Positions 54,355 to 63,963 of a DNA stretch of 64,000 bases are shown here, piece after piece. The DNA is from Arthrobacter beigongshangensis (GTDB lineage: Bacteria > Bacillota > Bacilli > Bacillales_A > Planococcaceae), in assembly GCF_016820585.1 (NCBI RefSeq), contig NZ_JADHDX010000002.1, forward strand, positions 325,818 through 389,817. The letters run 5' to 3'. Each line of letters opens with the position of its first letter. Positions within the stretch are counted from its first letter, which is position 1. The translations under genes were made by a program, and so were the position numbers. Under the pieces are notes generated by a model that was given only the letters and a program-made list of their open reading frames with translations, made no database searches and was not told the origin of the DNA.

Positions 54355-55172
54355 CAAATCGAATAGCAAAGGAACGAGTCGATGTCTTGCTCGTCGCGCG
54401 AGGATTAGTTGAAACGCGCGAGCAGGCAAAGCGTTCAATTATGGCAGGCATCGTTTATTCCGCAGAAACAAGGCTCGATAAACCAGGGGAGAAAATTCCA
54501 GAGGATGCACCGCTTACCGTGAAGGGTTCCACTTTGAAATATGTTAGTCGGGGTGGTCTGAAGCTTGAAAAAGCATTGGAGCAATTTACAGTTGATGTAA
54601 AGGATAAAATAGTTCTCGACATCGGCTCATCGACAGGTGGTTTTACAGATTGTGCACTTCAAAACGGTGCGGAGCATTGTTATGCATTAGACGTTGGCTA
54701 TAATCAGCTTGCTTGGAAAATACGTCAAGACCCGCGTGTAACTGTAATGGAAAGAACGAATTTTCGACATGCAACACCTGAGCTCTTCACAGAAGGTATG
54801 CCGCAATTTGCGACCATCGATGTGTCATTCATCTCATTAACACTTATTTTACCGGCTTTGAAACGTATCATAGCACCAGACGGAGACGTTATTGCACTTG
54901 TTAAGCCTCAGTTTGAGGCTGGAAAAGGTAAAGTGGGTAAAAAAGGTGTTGTTCGTGAGAAATCTGTTCATTTTGATGTGTTGAAAAAGATTGCAGAAGC
55001 GTCCATACAAGAAGGATTTAGTTTGCGTGGTATTTCATTTTCTCCTGTTACGGGTGGAGAGGGGAACATTGAGTTCCTTTTTCATCTAACAGCTGATGAT
55101 GTACCGACAACTCTTTTTCATGATGAGTCATATGTACAGTTAATTGAAGAAGCTTACAAAGAATTGCTATAG
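54351..55172 (+). CDS. yqxC: TlyA-family rRNA methyltransferase (YqxC)
   Basis: Protein of 273 residues with an N-terminal S4 RNA-binding domain ([20 protein letters not shown]) and a FtsJ-like SAM-dependent methyltransferase domain ([19 protein letters not shown], catalytic K-D-K-E type residues in [15 protein letters not shown]). Relatives 2'-O-methylate 16S and 23S rRNA and are often annotated as hemolysin TlyA. Start coupled to dxs (ATGA). Confidence 0.92.
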   Translation: MTNRIAKERVDVLLVARGLVETREQAKRSIMAGIVYSAETRLDKPGEKIPEDAPLTVKGSTLKYVSRGGLKLEKALEQFTVDVKDKIVLDIGSSTGGFTDCALQNGAEHCYALDVGYNQLAWKIRQDPRVTVMERTNFRHATPELFTEGMPQFATIDVSFISLTLILPALKRIIAPDGDVIALVKPQFEAGKGKVGKKGVVREKSVHFDVLKKIAEASIQEGFSLRGISFSPVTGGEGNIEFLFHLTADDVPTTLFHDESYVQLIEEAYKELL

Positions 55173-55197
55173 CGCGCATTCATTTGCGCGTTTTTCT
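55171..55197 (+). terminator. Terminator after yqxC
   Basis: GCGCGCA and its complement TTGCGCG around a short loop, followed by five T. Confidence 0.75.
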
Positions 55198-55292
55198 CGT
55201 CTAGATTCTAGCTGTATTTTTTGTTGTTACAATAAATAGTAGATGGTACAGTATAGATAAGACATAATTTAGTTTGTATGGGAGCGATATGT

Positions 55293-55742
55293 ATGAACAA
55301 AGGGCATAGACATATTCGGATTCGTGATATTATCTCGAATTTTGAAGTTGAGACACAGGATCAGCTAGTAGATAGTCTAAAAGAAGCAGGAGTTGCGGTG
55401 ACACAAGCGACTGTGTCGCGAGATATTAAAGAAATGCACCTTATCAAAGTACCGTTGCCAGATGGACGCTATAAATATAGCCTGCCTGCCGTGCATAGTC
55501 ATAACACAGAGCAAAAGCTTAATCGTATGTTGACAGATGCATTTGTGAGTATTGACGGAGCTGGACATTTTATTATTTTGAAAACGCTTCCTGGTAATGC
55601 ACAAGCAGTGGGATCTTTAATTGATCATCTCGGGTGGGAAGAAATGCTGGGAACGATTTGTGGAGACGATACATGTCTCATTATTTGTAGGGATGAATCG
55701 CTGACCGTGTTTGTCAAAGAAAAATTACTTGCCATGATTTAA
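55293..55742 (+). CDS. argR: Arginine repressor ArgR/AhrC
   Basis: Hexameric arginine-dependent regulator of 149 residues. The N-terminal winged helix has [18 protein letters not shown], the C-terminal oligomerisation and arginine-binding domain has [15 protein letters not shown]. The ATG at 55293 lies eight bases after GGGAG; an ATG at 55278 is less likely. The position before recN is conserved in Bacillus (ahrC). Confidence 0.95.
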   Translation: MNKGHRHIRIRDIISNFEVETQDQLVDSLKEAGVAVTQATVSRDIKEMHLIKVPLPDGRYKYSLPAVHSHNTEQKLNRMLTDAFVSIDGAGHFIILKTLPGNAQAVGSLIDHLGWEEMLGTICGDDTCLIICRDESLTVFVKEKLLAMI

Positions 55743-55757
55743 GAGAGGTGACTGACA

Positions 55758-57455
55758 TTGTTAAGTGAAATTTCCATTAAAAATTTTGCAATCATTGAAA
55801 GCCTCGATATTACCTTTGAAGACGGTCTGACGGTCTTAACGGGAGAAACAGGTGCGGGAAAATCGATTATTATTGACGCTGTTCAGCTATTGGCAGGTGG
55901 CAGAGGATCACATGAGTTTATCCGGCATGGTGCAGCCAAGGCAGAGCTAGAAGGGTTGTTTACCATTGCGGAGCTGGTACATCCAGTCATTGATAAATTA
56001 GCGGAGCTTGGCATTGATGTGGAAGATGGCAACATCATTTTAAGACGCGATTTAAGTGCAAATGGTAAATCAATTTGTCGGGTGAATGGCAAGCTTGTCA
56101 CTATTGCTGTTTTAAGAGAAATCGGTTCTCAGCTAATTGATATTCACGGCCAACATGAAAATCAAGAGCTTATGCATGAGAGAAGTCATATACATCTATT
56201 GGATCATTTTGCAGGTGATGAGTTAGCGCGCGCAACTGACAATTATACCGATCTCTACGAGCGGTATCGGAAGTTGAAGCGTAAGCTTGAAACGGCTAAT
56301 GAAAACGAACAGCAAGTAGCTCAACGTATCGACCTCTATTCATTTCAGTTGAAAGAAATTAATGCAGCTGCACTAATTATTGGTGAAGAGGACGAATTAG
56401 AAGCGGAAAAGCAAAAGCTGCAAAATTTTAACCGTCTATATGAGCGATTAAATACGGCATATTTATCCATAAGTGGCGATACACATGCACTTGATTGGGT
56501 TGGCTCAGCTATGAGTGATATTGAAGATGCAGCTTCTGTAGACAAAACATTGGCACCACATGCCGAAGCCGTTGCTGCAAGCTTTTATTCGTTGCAGGAT
56601 ACTGCACACGAACTGAAAAGCATACTGGATAATATGGAATTCGACCCGAACAGACTTGAAGTAGTGGAGGATCGACTTGCCCTCCATATTTCGTTGAAAA
56701 GAAAATATGGTAAAACGATTGAGGATATTTTATTGTATCGCGATAAAATTGAGGATGACTTGGAAAATTTAATTAGTCGAGATGAACGACTAGCTGAACA
56801 ACAGGAAAAAATGCTGCAATTATTACAGGATCTAGAAGTGGAAGCGGGTGAGTTATCCATTATCCGTCAGGAGGTATCTAGCCGGTTGCAGCTAGCAATT
56901 ATGGAGCAACTGCAGCAGTTACATATGAATAAAGCATCATTTAAAGTAGAAATTACACGTAAGGCAACAGGCGTTTTTGATGCGAACGGCTACGACGATG
57001 TAAGATTTCTCATTTCAACAAATGTTGGAGAACCTTTAAAACCACTTGTTAAAGTAGCCTCGGGCGGAGAGCTTTCACGAATTACACTGGCGTTAAAGAC
57101 GATTTTTTCCAAACATCAAGGCATTACCTCGCTTATATTTGATGAGGTTGATACAGGTGTGAGTGGAAGAGTGGCGCAAGCTATTGCGGAAAAAATTGCA
57201 ATGATTGCAACGTATTCACAAGTATTGTGTATTTCTCATTTGCCACAAGTTGCGGCAATGGCTGATCATCATTGCCTCATTAAAAAGGAAGTGCAAGGCG
57301 ACAGAACTCGAACAGCTATCCTTGATGTCATTGAATCAGAAAGAACTCAAGAGCTCTCACGAATGCTGTCTGGAGCTGAAATTACACCGCTCACACTAAA
57401 ACACGCTGAAGAATTATTAACTTTGGCAGAAGAACGGAAAAAAACCTTTCGATAA
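55758..57455 (+). CDS. recN: DNA repair protein RecN
   Basis: SMC-like ATPase of 565 residues for double-strand-break repair. Walker A is TGETGAGKSIIIDAV, the central part is a long coiled coil (about 150-360), the ABC signature is VASGGELSRI and Walker B is SLIFDEVDTGVSG. The start is a TTG after GAGAGGTG, 15 bp downstream of argR. Length is normal. Confidence 0.96.
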   Translation: MLSEISIKNFAIIESLDITFEDGLTVLTGETGAGKSIIIDAVQLLAGGRGSHEFIRHGAAKAELEGLFTIAELVHPVIDKLAELGIDVEDGNIILRRDLSANGKSICRVNGKLVTIAVLREIGSQLIDIHGQHENQELMHERSHIHLLDHFAGDELARATDNYTDLYERYRKLKRKLETANENEQQVAQRIDLYSFQLKEINAAALIIGEEDELEAEKQKLQNFNRLYERLNTAYLSISGDTHALDWVGSAMSDIEDAASVDKTLAPHAEAVAASFYSLQDTAHELKSILDNMEFDPNRLEVVEDRLALHISLKRKYGKTIEDILLYRDKIEDDLENLISRDERLAEQQEKMLQLLQDLEVEAGELSIIRQEVSSRLQLAIMEQLQQLHMNKASFKVEITRKATGVFDANGYDDVRFLISTNVGEPLKPLVKVASGGELSRITLALKTIFSKHQGITSLIFDEVDTGVSGRVAQAIAEKIAMIATYSQVLCISHLPQVAAMADHHCLIKKEVQGDRTRTAILDVIESERTQELSRMLSGAEITPLTLKHAEELLTLAEERKKTFR

Positions 57456-57457
57456 TG

Positions 57458-57492
57458 AAAAAGCGTGCATAAAATATTATGCGCGTTTTTTC
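57458..57492 (+). terminator. Terminator after recN
   Basis: An imperfect stem of GCG-GCATAA and TTATGC-CGC type around AATA, followed by six T. Confidence 0.7.
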
Positions 57493-57637
57493 GTGTTTTA
57501 CTTCATACAGCGAAATGCTTTGCTATATGCGACACAAGATTCATCTAGAGATGCTTTTCAATATTTCATGATTTACCCTTTCATAACATCCCACAGAACG
57601 GACATACCAACAGTATCTTATTACGGGGAGGTGAAGT

Positions 57638-58606
57638 ATGGAATGGAGTAGACAGTTTAAGCTGGCCGTGTCGTTTTCCGTCTTGTTGCTTGTCATGCCA
57701 TTCACTACAAATGCCACGTTTGCACAAGATGGATCGCTCATTCCGATGGGACATTCCATCGGAATTCAAATGGAGCTATCAGGTGTATTCATCACAAATG
57801 ATGTCATGATTAGCAAAGATCATTGGTTAAAATCAGGCGATTTACTTGAGAAACTGGATGATGTTGAGATTGGCACATTAACGGATTTCGAAAAAGCGCT
57901 GTCCAGCCGGCGAAGCAAAAAAGAAATTGTTTTGCATGTCCTCCGAAACGGAGACAAAAGCCAAATCCGAGCAGATGGTGAAGCGATGAAACGTCTCCTT
58001 CCATTCCTGAAAGATCGGACGGAAGGTACAGGCACCTTAACGTATGTAGATCCAGACAATGGGACCTATGGTGCTCTCGGTCATCAGATCATCGACAGTG
58101 CATTAAAATCACCACCCTCTTTTGAAACGGGGGCCATTTATCTTTCAGAAATTGGGCAGATAAAGAAAAGTGTCCCAGGTGTTCCAGGTTATAAAATTTC
58201 AACAATTGTTGAAGATGAAGACTTTTTGGGAACAATTCAGACAAACGGTGTGTACGGCATTTTCGGCACGTGGAATAGTGCTCATAAGAAAGTGTTAGCT
58301 GAACCACTTGAGATTATGCATCCAGAACAAGTCAAAGAAGGTATGGCAGAAATCTTTACAACAATTAAAGGGACAGAAGTTCAATCATTTATGATTCGAA
58401 TAACCGAAGTGGAGCAGGATCAGTTTCATTTTGTGTTGACGGATCCTAAATTATTAGCTACAACAGGTGGCATTTTACAAGGGATGAGTGGTAGCCCGGT
58501 AATTCAAAACGGCAAATTTGTTGGTGCTGTTACACATATGTTTGTCGATGATCCAGAAAAAGGTGCCGGTCTTTTTCTGGAGACAATGCGGAGTGGGGAA
58601 AAGTAA
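57638..58606 (+). CDS. spoIVB: SpoIVB serine peptidase, short form
   Basis: Forespore-secreted peptidase (S55) of 322 residues; in B. subtilis it cleaves SpoIVFA to activate pro-sigma-K processing. An N-terminal membrane or signal segment (LAVSFSVLLLVMPF) is followed by a PDZ-like part (about 35-125) and the peptidase domain. The catalytic His (GALGHQI), Asp (VLTDPKLL) and Ser (QGMSGSP) are present, with Asp and Ser 15 residues apart as in B. subtilis. The family member in B. subtilis has about 426 residues; the stretch between membrane anchor and PDZ is shorter here. GGGGAGGTG precedes the ATG. Confidence 0.88.
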   Translation: MEWSRQFKLAVSFSVLLLVMPFTTNATFAQDGSLIPMGHSIGIQMELSGVFITNDVMISKDHWLKSGDLLEKLDDVEIGTLTDFEKALSSRRSKKEIVLHVLRNGDKSQIRADGEAMKRLLPFLKDRTEGTGTLTYVDPDNGTYGALGHQIIDSALKSPPSFETGAIYLSEIGQIKKSVPGVPGYKISTIVEDEDFLGTIQTNGVYGIFGTWNSAHKKVLAEPLEIMHPEQVKEGMAEIFTTIKGTEVQSFMIRITEVEQDQFHFVLTDPKLLATTGGILQGMSGSPVIQNGKFVGAVTHMFVDDPEKGAGLFLETMRSGEK

Positions 58607-58630
58607 AAGTGGAGTGCATTGATAAACACT

Positions 58631-58676
58631 GAAAAAAAGGGCCAACTTGCAATTATGAGTTGGTCCTTTTTTTTTG
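58631..58676 (+). terminator. Terminator after spoIVB
   Basis: An A-run plus CCAACT pairs with AGTTGG plus a T-run of nine, around an 11-base loop. Confidence 0.8.
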
Positions 58677-58700
58677 CCGTGGTAAACTAAATATAAATGA

Positions 58701-58810
58701 TTCGACAAAAGAATAGAAAACAATGGAATTCGTCGAAATATAGGGAAACCGTATGTCTGAAGATTCATTTTTCATTTTTAAAAAAGGGTTGTCTTATTAT
58801 TTGTCGAAAA
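58701..58810 (+). promoter_or_regulatory. Three 0A-like boxes upstream of spo0A
   Basis: TTTTGTCGAA on the minus strand (58701-58710), TTCGTCGAAAT on the plus strand (about 58731-58741, one mismatch) and TTTGTCGAAAA on the plus strand (58800-58810). The consensus Spo0A box is TTTGTCGAAAA. This fits the known autoregulation of spo0A. A sigma-H promoter was not confidently seen. Confidence 0.75.
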
Positions 58811-58886
58811 TTTCCTTTACGCAATGTAAAAGAAGATTGCTACTTTTTCGAGAAATTCATACGAGACGTACAGGAGGGAAATGGGA

Positions 58887-59678
58887 ATGGAAAAACTGAA
58901 AATAGCGATTGCTGACGATAACAAGGAATTAGTGAAAACGATGGTGATGTATTTTGAAAAGCATCCTGAAATCGATGTCATCTGGACTGCAAATAACGGA
59001 AAAGTCTGTCTGTCTATGCTAGAAGAGAAAAGGCCAGATGTGCTGTTACTAGACATTATTATGCCGCATCTTGATGGAATTGCCGTATTGGAAACTTTAA
59101 GTACGAACGCACAAACACCAGATTTGCATATTATTATGTTAACGGCGTTTGGACAGGAAGACGTGATGACACAAGCAGCAAGCCTAGGAGCTTCATATTT
59201 CATGCTGAAACCGTTTGAATTTGAACGACTCGCCAATCAAATTTTTCAAGTAGCAGGCACAAGAAAGCCAATTATTCCTATTTCGAAGCCAGAGGAAGAA
59301 TACGTGTCAGGAAAAGTTAGTCAAAAGGTACTCGATACGACAATCACATCTATTATAAAAGAAATTGGAGTGCCTGCACATATTAAGGGCTATGCTTTTC
59401 TTCGAGAAGCCATCCAAATGGTTTACACAGATGTTGAACTACTAGGTGCTGTTACGAAAGTGCTATATCCAGAAATTGCGAAAAAATATAACACGACATC
59501 ATCTCGAGTTGAACGTGCCATTCGGCATGCGATTGAAGTTGCGTGGAACCGAGGAAATTACGATGTCATTTCTAAAATGTTCGGCTACACCGTGCATCAT
59601 TTAAAAAGCAAACCAACTAATTCAGAGTTCATCGCGATGATTGCTGATAAGATTAGGTTGGAGCATATGGCGAGTTAA
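58887..59678 (+). CDS. spo0A: Sporulation master regulator Spo0A
   Basis: Response regulator of 263 residues controlling entry into sporulation. The receiver domain has Asp10/Asp11, the phosphorylated Asp56 (LLLDIIMPH) and the lysine in LKPF. The C-terminal DNA-binding domain has [20 protein letters not shown], nearly identical to B. subtilis, and ends [20 protein letters not shown]. The ATG at 58887 lies seven bases after AGGAGGG. Position after spoIVB is conserved. Confidence 0.97.
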   Translation: MEKLKIAIADDNKELVKTMVMYFEKHPEIDVIWTANNGKVCLSMLEEKRPDVLLLDIIMPHLDGIAVLETLSTNAQTPDLHIIMLTAFGQEDVMTQAASLGASYFMLKPFEFERLANQIFQVAGTRKPIIPISKPEEEYVSGKVSQKVLDTTITSIIKEIGVPAHIKGYAFLREAIQMVYTDVELLGAVTKVLYPEIAKKYNTTSSRVERAIRHAIEVAWNRGNYDVISKMFGYTVHHLKSKPTNSEFIAMIADKIRLEHMAS

Positions 59679-59726
59679 GGTTAATGAGAACCTATAATTA
59701 ATAAAATAGAATAGCGTAAAGGCTGG

Positions 59727-59776
59727 ACGCCTTCACATTCCTTGGGCTTACTACTAATTCCAGGAATGGGAGGTGT
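59727..59776 (+). other. Long imperfect hairpin between spo0A and the FapA gene
   Basis: Bases 59727-59742 pair with 59762-59776 over 15 bp, with a single bulged A and two wobble pairs, around a 19-base loop. The U-tract after it is poor (CTTGTTAAC). It could be the spo0A terminator or a structured RNA in the 234-bp intergenic region; nothing else is recognised there. Confidence 0.45.
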
Positions 59777-59912
59777 CTTGTTAACTTTGGGTGAATAATC
59801 AATAAACTCCATGTTTATAAAAGAGATTCTGATTTTCCTGTAATAACGAAAAATCATTACTCTACCAAAAGTTCTGAAATGTATTATAATAGTAATAGAG
59901 AGAAAGGGTGAG

Positions 59913-61481
59913 ATGTCGGTGTTGATTCAAAATGATTATTTTGACTTAGAATTACAAGATGATAAAGTGATTGTGCATTCGAAAAGAAGTGGCTTTCCAC
60001 TAAAGTCATTCGATGCAATCACAAAACAATATCCCCGATTGAAAATATCTTCATTTGCCGTGTTAAGGAAAGCGCTTACTGAATCAGAAGGGGAGCATAT
60101 TATTGGTAGTTGGCTTTCTGATTTTGAGTTGTTTGTAACAGCGGACAAGATGAAAGCACAAATCATTTTCAATATGTCTATGGACGAATTTGAAAACAAT
60201 AAACAGGCTATTTTGGAGCAAGTCGAAAATCAACTGGATATAGAAGGAGTTGTTTTTGGTAGACTGCCGCTACAAGATATATCGTTTAAACCTGGAGAAC
60301 CACTGCCTGCTGCGATTGGAAGACAACCCGAACAAGGTGCGGATGCTGTAATCACCTATTTGGAAATCCCGGATCGGAAACCAGTCATTCGTGAAGATGG
60401 ATCGGCTGACTATTATGAGATGAACTTTGTAACAGCGGTTGACGAGGGGGATTGGATTGGCGAAAAAATTCCTCCTCAAAATGGGATAGACGGTAAAGAC
60501 ATTTTTGGCAATGTCTTAGAAGCGCCAAAGGGAAATGATGGCAAGCTGTCCTATGATCGAAAATCGATAAGTGAAGAACAAGAAAGTGGTAAAATTGTGC
60601 TGCGTGCGTTACATGGCGGTGCTTTGGAATATATAAACGATGCTATCAGCATTGGCAAGCAACTAGTGATAAATGGTGATGTAGGACCTGAAACAGGAAA
60701 TATTACGTTTGATGGTGCTGTTTCCATTTATGGGACTATACTTGCCGGGTATTCTGTAAAAGCAACGGGAGATATTTCAATTGAAGGAAATGAAGGCGTT
60801 ACCAACGCAAAAGAAATTCAATCATCAGAAGGCGATATATACATCAAAGGCGGCGTTTTTGGTGGGGGAGTAACAATTGTTGAAGCAAAAGGCGATATTT
60901 TTATAAAACATGCAAATAATTGCAAGCTTTACGCTACAGTTGTTAATGTTGGCCTTTATTTATTTGGAACGGATGTTATCGCCGACCGTGTGCTTGTTGA
61001 TAAAAATAGAGGGAAGATTATCGGTGGTCAAATTGAAGCAATGTTCCGTATCGAATGTGCCTATGCAGGTAATAATCATGAGCGCATGACATTACTTCAT
61101 ACAAAGGGAATTAACAAGGATGGACTTTACAAGGAAATTCAAGAGATGGCACAAGATTTGAAGGAACGCCAAGGCGTTTTGAGTAGAATGGAAGAACATT
61201 CTGTTCAGTATGCAAAAGTAGCGGTAGGCACAAGGGGACCGCAAGCAGAAGCATTTAAGAAAACTACAGAAACCATAGAAACAAATCGACAGGCCATTCG
61301 GGAACTTGATAAAGAGATTCAGGTGCGTCTGCAACTTATTAAACAGGCAGTTCCAGCACAAATCGAAGTAACGAGAGAGGCTTATCCAGGTGCAGTTATC
61401 CAGATTGGATCAAGGTCGACGACATTACACGACTCAAGAAAAGGTGTTTTTGAAGTTGTTGATGGCGTATTGAATGTCTAA
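59913..61481 (+). CDS. FapA (DUF342) family protein
   Basis: Protein of 522 residues. The central DUF342 core (about 150-400) is glycine-rich and beta-helical, with repeats such as GDVGPETGNITFDGAVSIYG and GDIYIKGGVFGGGV. A C-terminal coiled coil (about 400-490) follows. FapA-like proteins are polymer- or membrane-associated and of uncertain function. GAAAGGG precedes the ATG. The end overlaps glpQ by eight bases. Confidence 0.85.
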   Translation: MSVLIQNDYFDLELQDDKVIVHSKRSGFPLKSFDAITKQYPRLKISSFAVLRKALTESEGEHIIGSWLSDFELFVTADKMKAQIIFNMSMDEFENNKQAILEQVENQLDIEGVVFGRLPLQDISFKPGEPLPAAIGRQPEQGADAVITYLEIPDRKPVIREDGSADYYEMNFVTAVDEGDWIGEKIPPQNGIDGKDIFGNVLEAPKGNDGKLSYDRKSISEEQESGKIVLRALHGGALEYINDAISIGKQLVINGDVGPETGNITFDGAVSIYGTILAGYSVKATGDISIEGNEGVTNAKEIQSSEGDIYIKGGVFGGGVTIVEAKGDIFIKHANNCKLYATVVNVGLYLFGTDVIADRVLVDKNRGKIIGGQIEAMFRIECAYAGNNHERMTLLHTKGINKDGLYKEIQEMAQDLKERQGVLSRMEEHSVQYAKVAVGTRGPQAEAFKKTTETIETNRQAIRELDKEIQVRLQLIKQAVPAQIEVTREAYPGAVIQIGSRSTTLHDSRKGVFEVVDGVLNV

Positions 61482-62190
61482 ACCAACTGTATTTGCACAT
61501 CGGGGAGCCTCGGCTATACAATTTGAGAATACGATGAAATCTTTCGAAAAAGCACTTGATCAAGGGGCGGATGGCATTGAACTAGACGTCCAAGTGACAG
61601 AGGACGGTGTACCAATCGTCATTCATGATGCTGACTTGGTCAGGATTGCGGGCGTTCGTCGAATGATTGCCTCCATGACGAGTACAGAAATTGCCAACAT
61701 TCGAGTAGGTAAAAAATATAATCGCTTGGTGAACGGTCATCGCATCCCGACACTATTGGAGGCTGTGGTATTTTGTGAACGACATCACTTGGCACTCAAT
61801 GTTGAATTGAAAGAAACTGTTTCAGAACGCCCAGAATTTGTTGAAAAAATTGTTGACAGTGTATCGTATCTAGACAATATCCATATATCCTCGTTTGATT
61901 ATCAGCTTCTTGAAATCGTAAAAGAAGTAAATGCAAATATGGAAACGGGCTATCTTTTGCGCAAAAACAGCGTGGATTGGAATGCGCTTGAACAGTATTC
62001 ATCGGCAGATGGTTTTCATATTCACAAAAAGTTTTTGAAAGAACCCTATTTGCAAAGTCTTATTCAAACAGGTAAAAAAATCCGTGTCTACGGGATGACA
62101 GGGAAAGAAGAAATTGTAGCTTTATCTCCATCTTATATAACTAGCTGGATAACTGATTTTCCCAACCGATTTAATAAGAGAAAACAATAG
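61474..62190 (+). CDS. yqiK: Glycerophosphodiester phosphodiesterase (YqiK/GlpQ type)
   Basis: GDPD-family hydrolase of 238 residues with no signal peptide, so probably cytoplasmic. It cleaves glycerophosphodiesters to glycerol 3-phosphate and an alcohol. The catalytic motif is FAHRGASAIQFENT, followed by GIELDVQVTEDGVPIVIHD and NVELKE. The start overlaps the FapA gene. In B. subtilis yqiK also lies after spo0A. Confidence 0.92.
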   Translation: MSKPTVFAHRGASAIQFENTMKSFEKALDQGADGIELDVQVTEDGVPIVIHDADLVRIAGVRRMIASMTSTEIANIRVGKKYNRLVNGHRIPTLLEAVVFCERHHLALNVELKETVSERPEFVEKIVDSVSYLDNIHISSFDYQLLEIVKEVNANMETGYLLRKNSVDWNALEQYSSADGFHIHKKFLKEPYLQSLIQTGKKIRVYGMTGKEEIVALSPSYITSWITDFPNRFNKRKQ

Positions 62191-62231
62191 AAAAGGACTA
62201 CAACATTACCATTGTGTTGTAGTCCTTTTCT
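62191..62231. terminator. Bidirectional terminator after yqiK
   Basis: AAAAGGACTACAACA and its complement TGTTGTAGTCCTTTT form a 15-bp perfect stem between convergent genes. Confidence 0.9.
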
Positions 62232-62467
62232 TATTTCTTTGCAAATCGACCTTGTACGCGTCCATTTTTTCGATCACGACGCAAGAGAAAGCCAGCAAAA
62301 AATGCAAGCCCAGCAGCACAGAAGAGTAGGCCAACGACAAATTGTAGCCAGATGAATGGAAATGGTTTAAATAGTATACCGAAAATCGAGTCCCTCATTA
62401 GCTTTATACCCCAAGCCGCAAAAAGGCCGGGGATGAGTAGAACGATAAAAGCAGCAAAACGTGCCAT
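62231..62467 (-). CDS. yqzF: DUF2627 membrane protein YqzF
   Basis: Protein of 78 residues with two hydrophobic helices (FIVLLIPGLFAAWGIKLM and VVGLLFCAAGLAFFAGFLL) and a basic tail (RRDRKNGRVQGRFAKK). Size and location between yqiK and bkdR match YqzF (DUF2627); function unknown. AAGGAG precedes the start at 62467. Confidence 0.8.
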   Translation of the reverse strand: MARFAAFIVLLIPGLFAAWGIKLMRDSIFGILFKPFPFIWLQFVVGLLFCAAGLAFFAGFLLRRDRKNGRVQGRFAKK

Positions 62468-62595
62468 AAATCACAACTCCTTAACTATTTATAATTTTAC
62501 CTCGCTATATTTTATTGTCAAGAAGAGTGCAATCGTGTATGATTAGTTTGTAATTGCAAAAGATTGCATGATTTAAAAGAGGAGAATGAATACCC

Positions 62596-63963
62596 TTGCA
62601 AAATGTTCTCATTGTCGGGGCGGGGACAGGCGGAACTATCATTCTGGACCTTCTCCAAAACTTAGAATTCATGAATGTTAGAGCAATCATCGATACCGAT
62701 GAACAAGCACCAGGAATCATTCAAGCAAAAAAACAAGGCATTGCGCACGGAACAGATTGGAGACCTTATCTAACTGATGATTTGCACATCATTTTTGATG
62801 TAACTGGAAACAAATCGGAATTTGTTGAATTGTTGAAAGTACGGCCAGCCCAAACGGTGTTGATACCTGGCACTGTTGCTAATCTTCTTGTCAATCTTCT
62901 TGAAGAGAATGGAACGTATATTAAGCAAATCCATGCAGAAATGCATAAGCAACGAATGATTTTTGATTCCATTGAAGAAGGTATGATTGGTATTACTGAA
63001 GAGGGTACAATCAACTTTTTCAATAAAAGCTCATCTCGAATGGTTGGTTTTTCAAATGACAGTGCAATAGGTAGACCAATTGCAGAAGTGATCCCGCTCA
63101 CGAAGCTTCCTAGAGTATTTCAAACGGGTAGTGCAGAGCTAAATCAGGAGCTCATTCTGGCAAACGGCATGAAAATCGTTACATCGCGTTACCCACTTTT
63201 AAATACTGAAGGCAAAAGGGTTGGAGCTTTCGCTGTATTTAAAGACATTACAGAAGTCGTTACGCTCGCAGAGGAAATTACAGATCTCAAAAAAGTCAAG
63301 ACCATGTTAGAAGCAATTATCCACTCCAGCGATGATGCGATTTCAGTTGTTGACGATCATGGTAACGGAATTCTTGTGAATCCAGCTTACACACGAATTA
63401 CAGGTTTAACTGAAGATGAAATCATTGGTAAGCCTGCAAATGCAGATATCAATGAGGGCGAAAGTATCCATATGAAAGTACTTCAAACACGTAAGCCTGT
63501 CCGTGGAGTCAATATGCGTATAGGTGAAAATAATCGTGAAGTCGTTGTTAACGTTGCGCCTATTATCGTCGATCAGCAAGTTAAAGGTAGTGTTGGAGTC
63601 ATTCATGACATTACCGAAATGCGTAAGTTGATGAAGGAGCTTGATCGAGCAAGAACGATTATTCGTAAGTTAGAAGCAACGTATACTTTTGAAGATATTT
63701 TTGGCGGTTCATCGGATATTGAGATTTCGATTGAGCAGGCTAAGCTTGCAGCGAAGTCAGACGTAGCTGTTCTTTTAAGAGGAGAAACGGGAACGGGTAA
63801 GGAATTGTTTGCGCATGCGATTCATAGCAGTAGCAAGCGACGTTTTCATAAGTTCATTCGTGTCAATTGTGCAACAATGAATCCGGTTACATTTGAGTCC
63901 GAGCTTTTCGGACAGAAGGAGATACCGGAAAAAGGGAGGCCACTGAAAAACCTACGGTTTTAA
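62596..63963 (+). pseudogene. bkdR: BkdR-type sigma-54 activator, broken inside the AAA+ domain
   Basis: The first 440 residues fit BkdR, activator of branched-chain amino acid degradation genes with sigma-54. The N-terminal part (VLIVGAGTGGTIILDLLQ) is followed by two PAS domains (about 120-230 and 245-345) and the start of the AAA+ domain (LLRGETGTGKELFAHAIHSS, RVNCATMNPVTFESELFG). After ELFG, near base 63912, homology stops: the family GAFTGA loop, Walker B and the DNA-binding domain are replaced by about 17 unrelated residues and a stop. The start is a TTG or nearby codon after AGAGGAG. An insertion or a rearrangement is likely. Confidence 0.8.
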
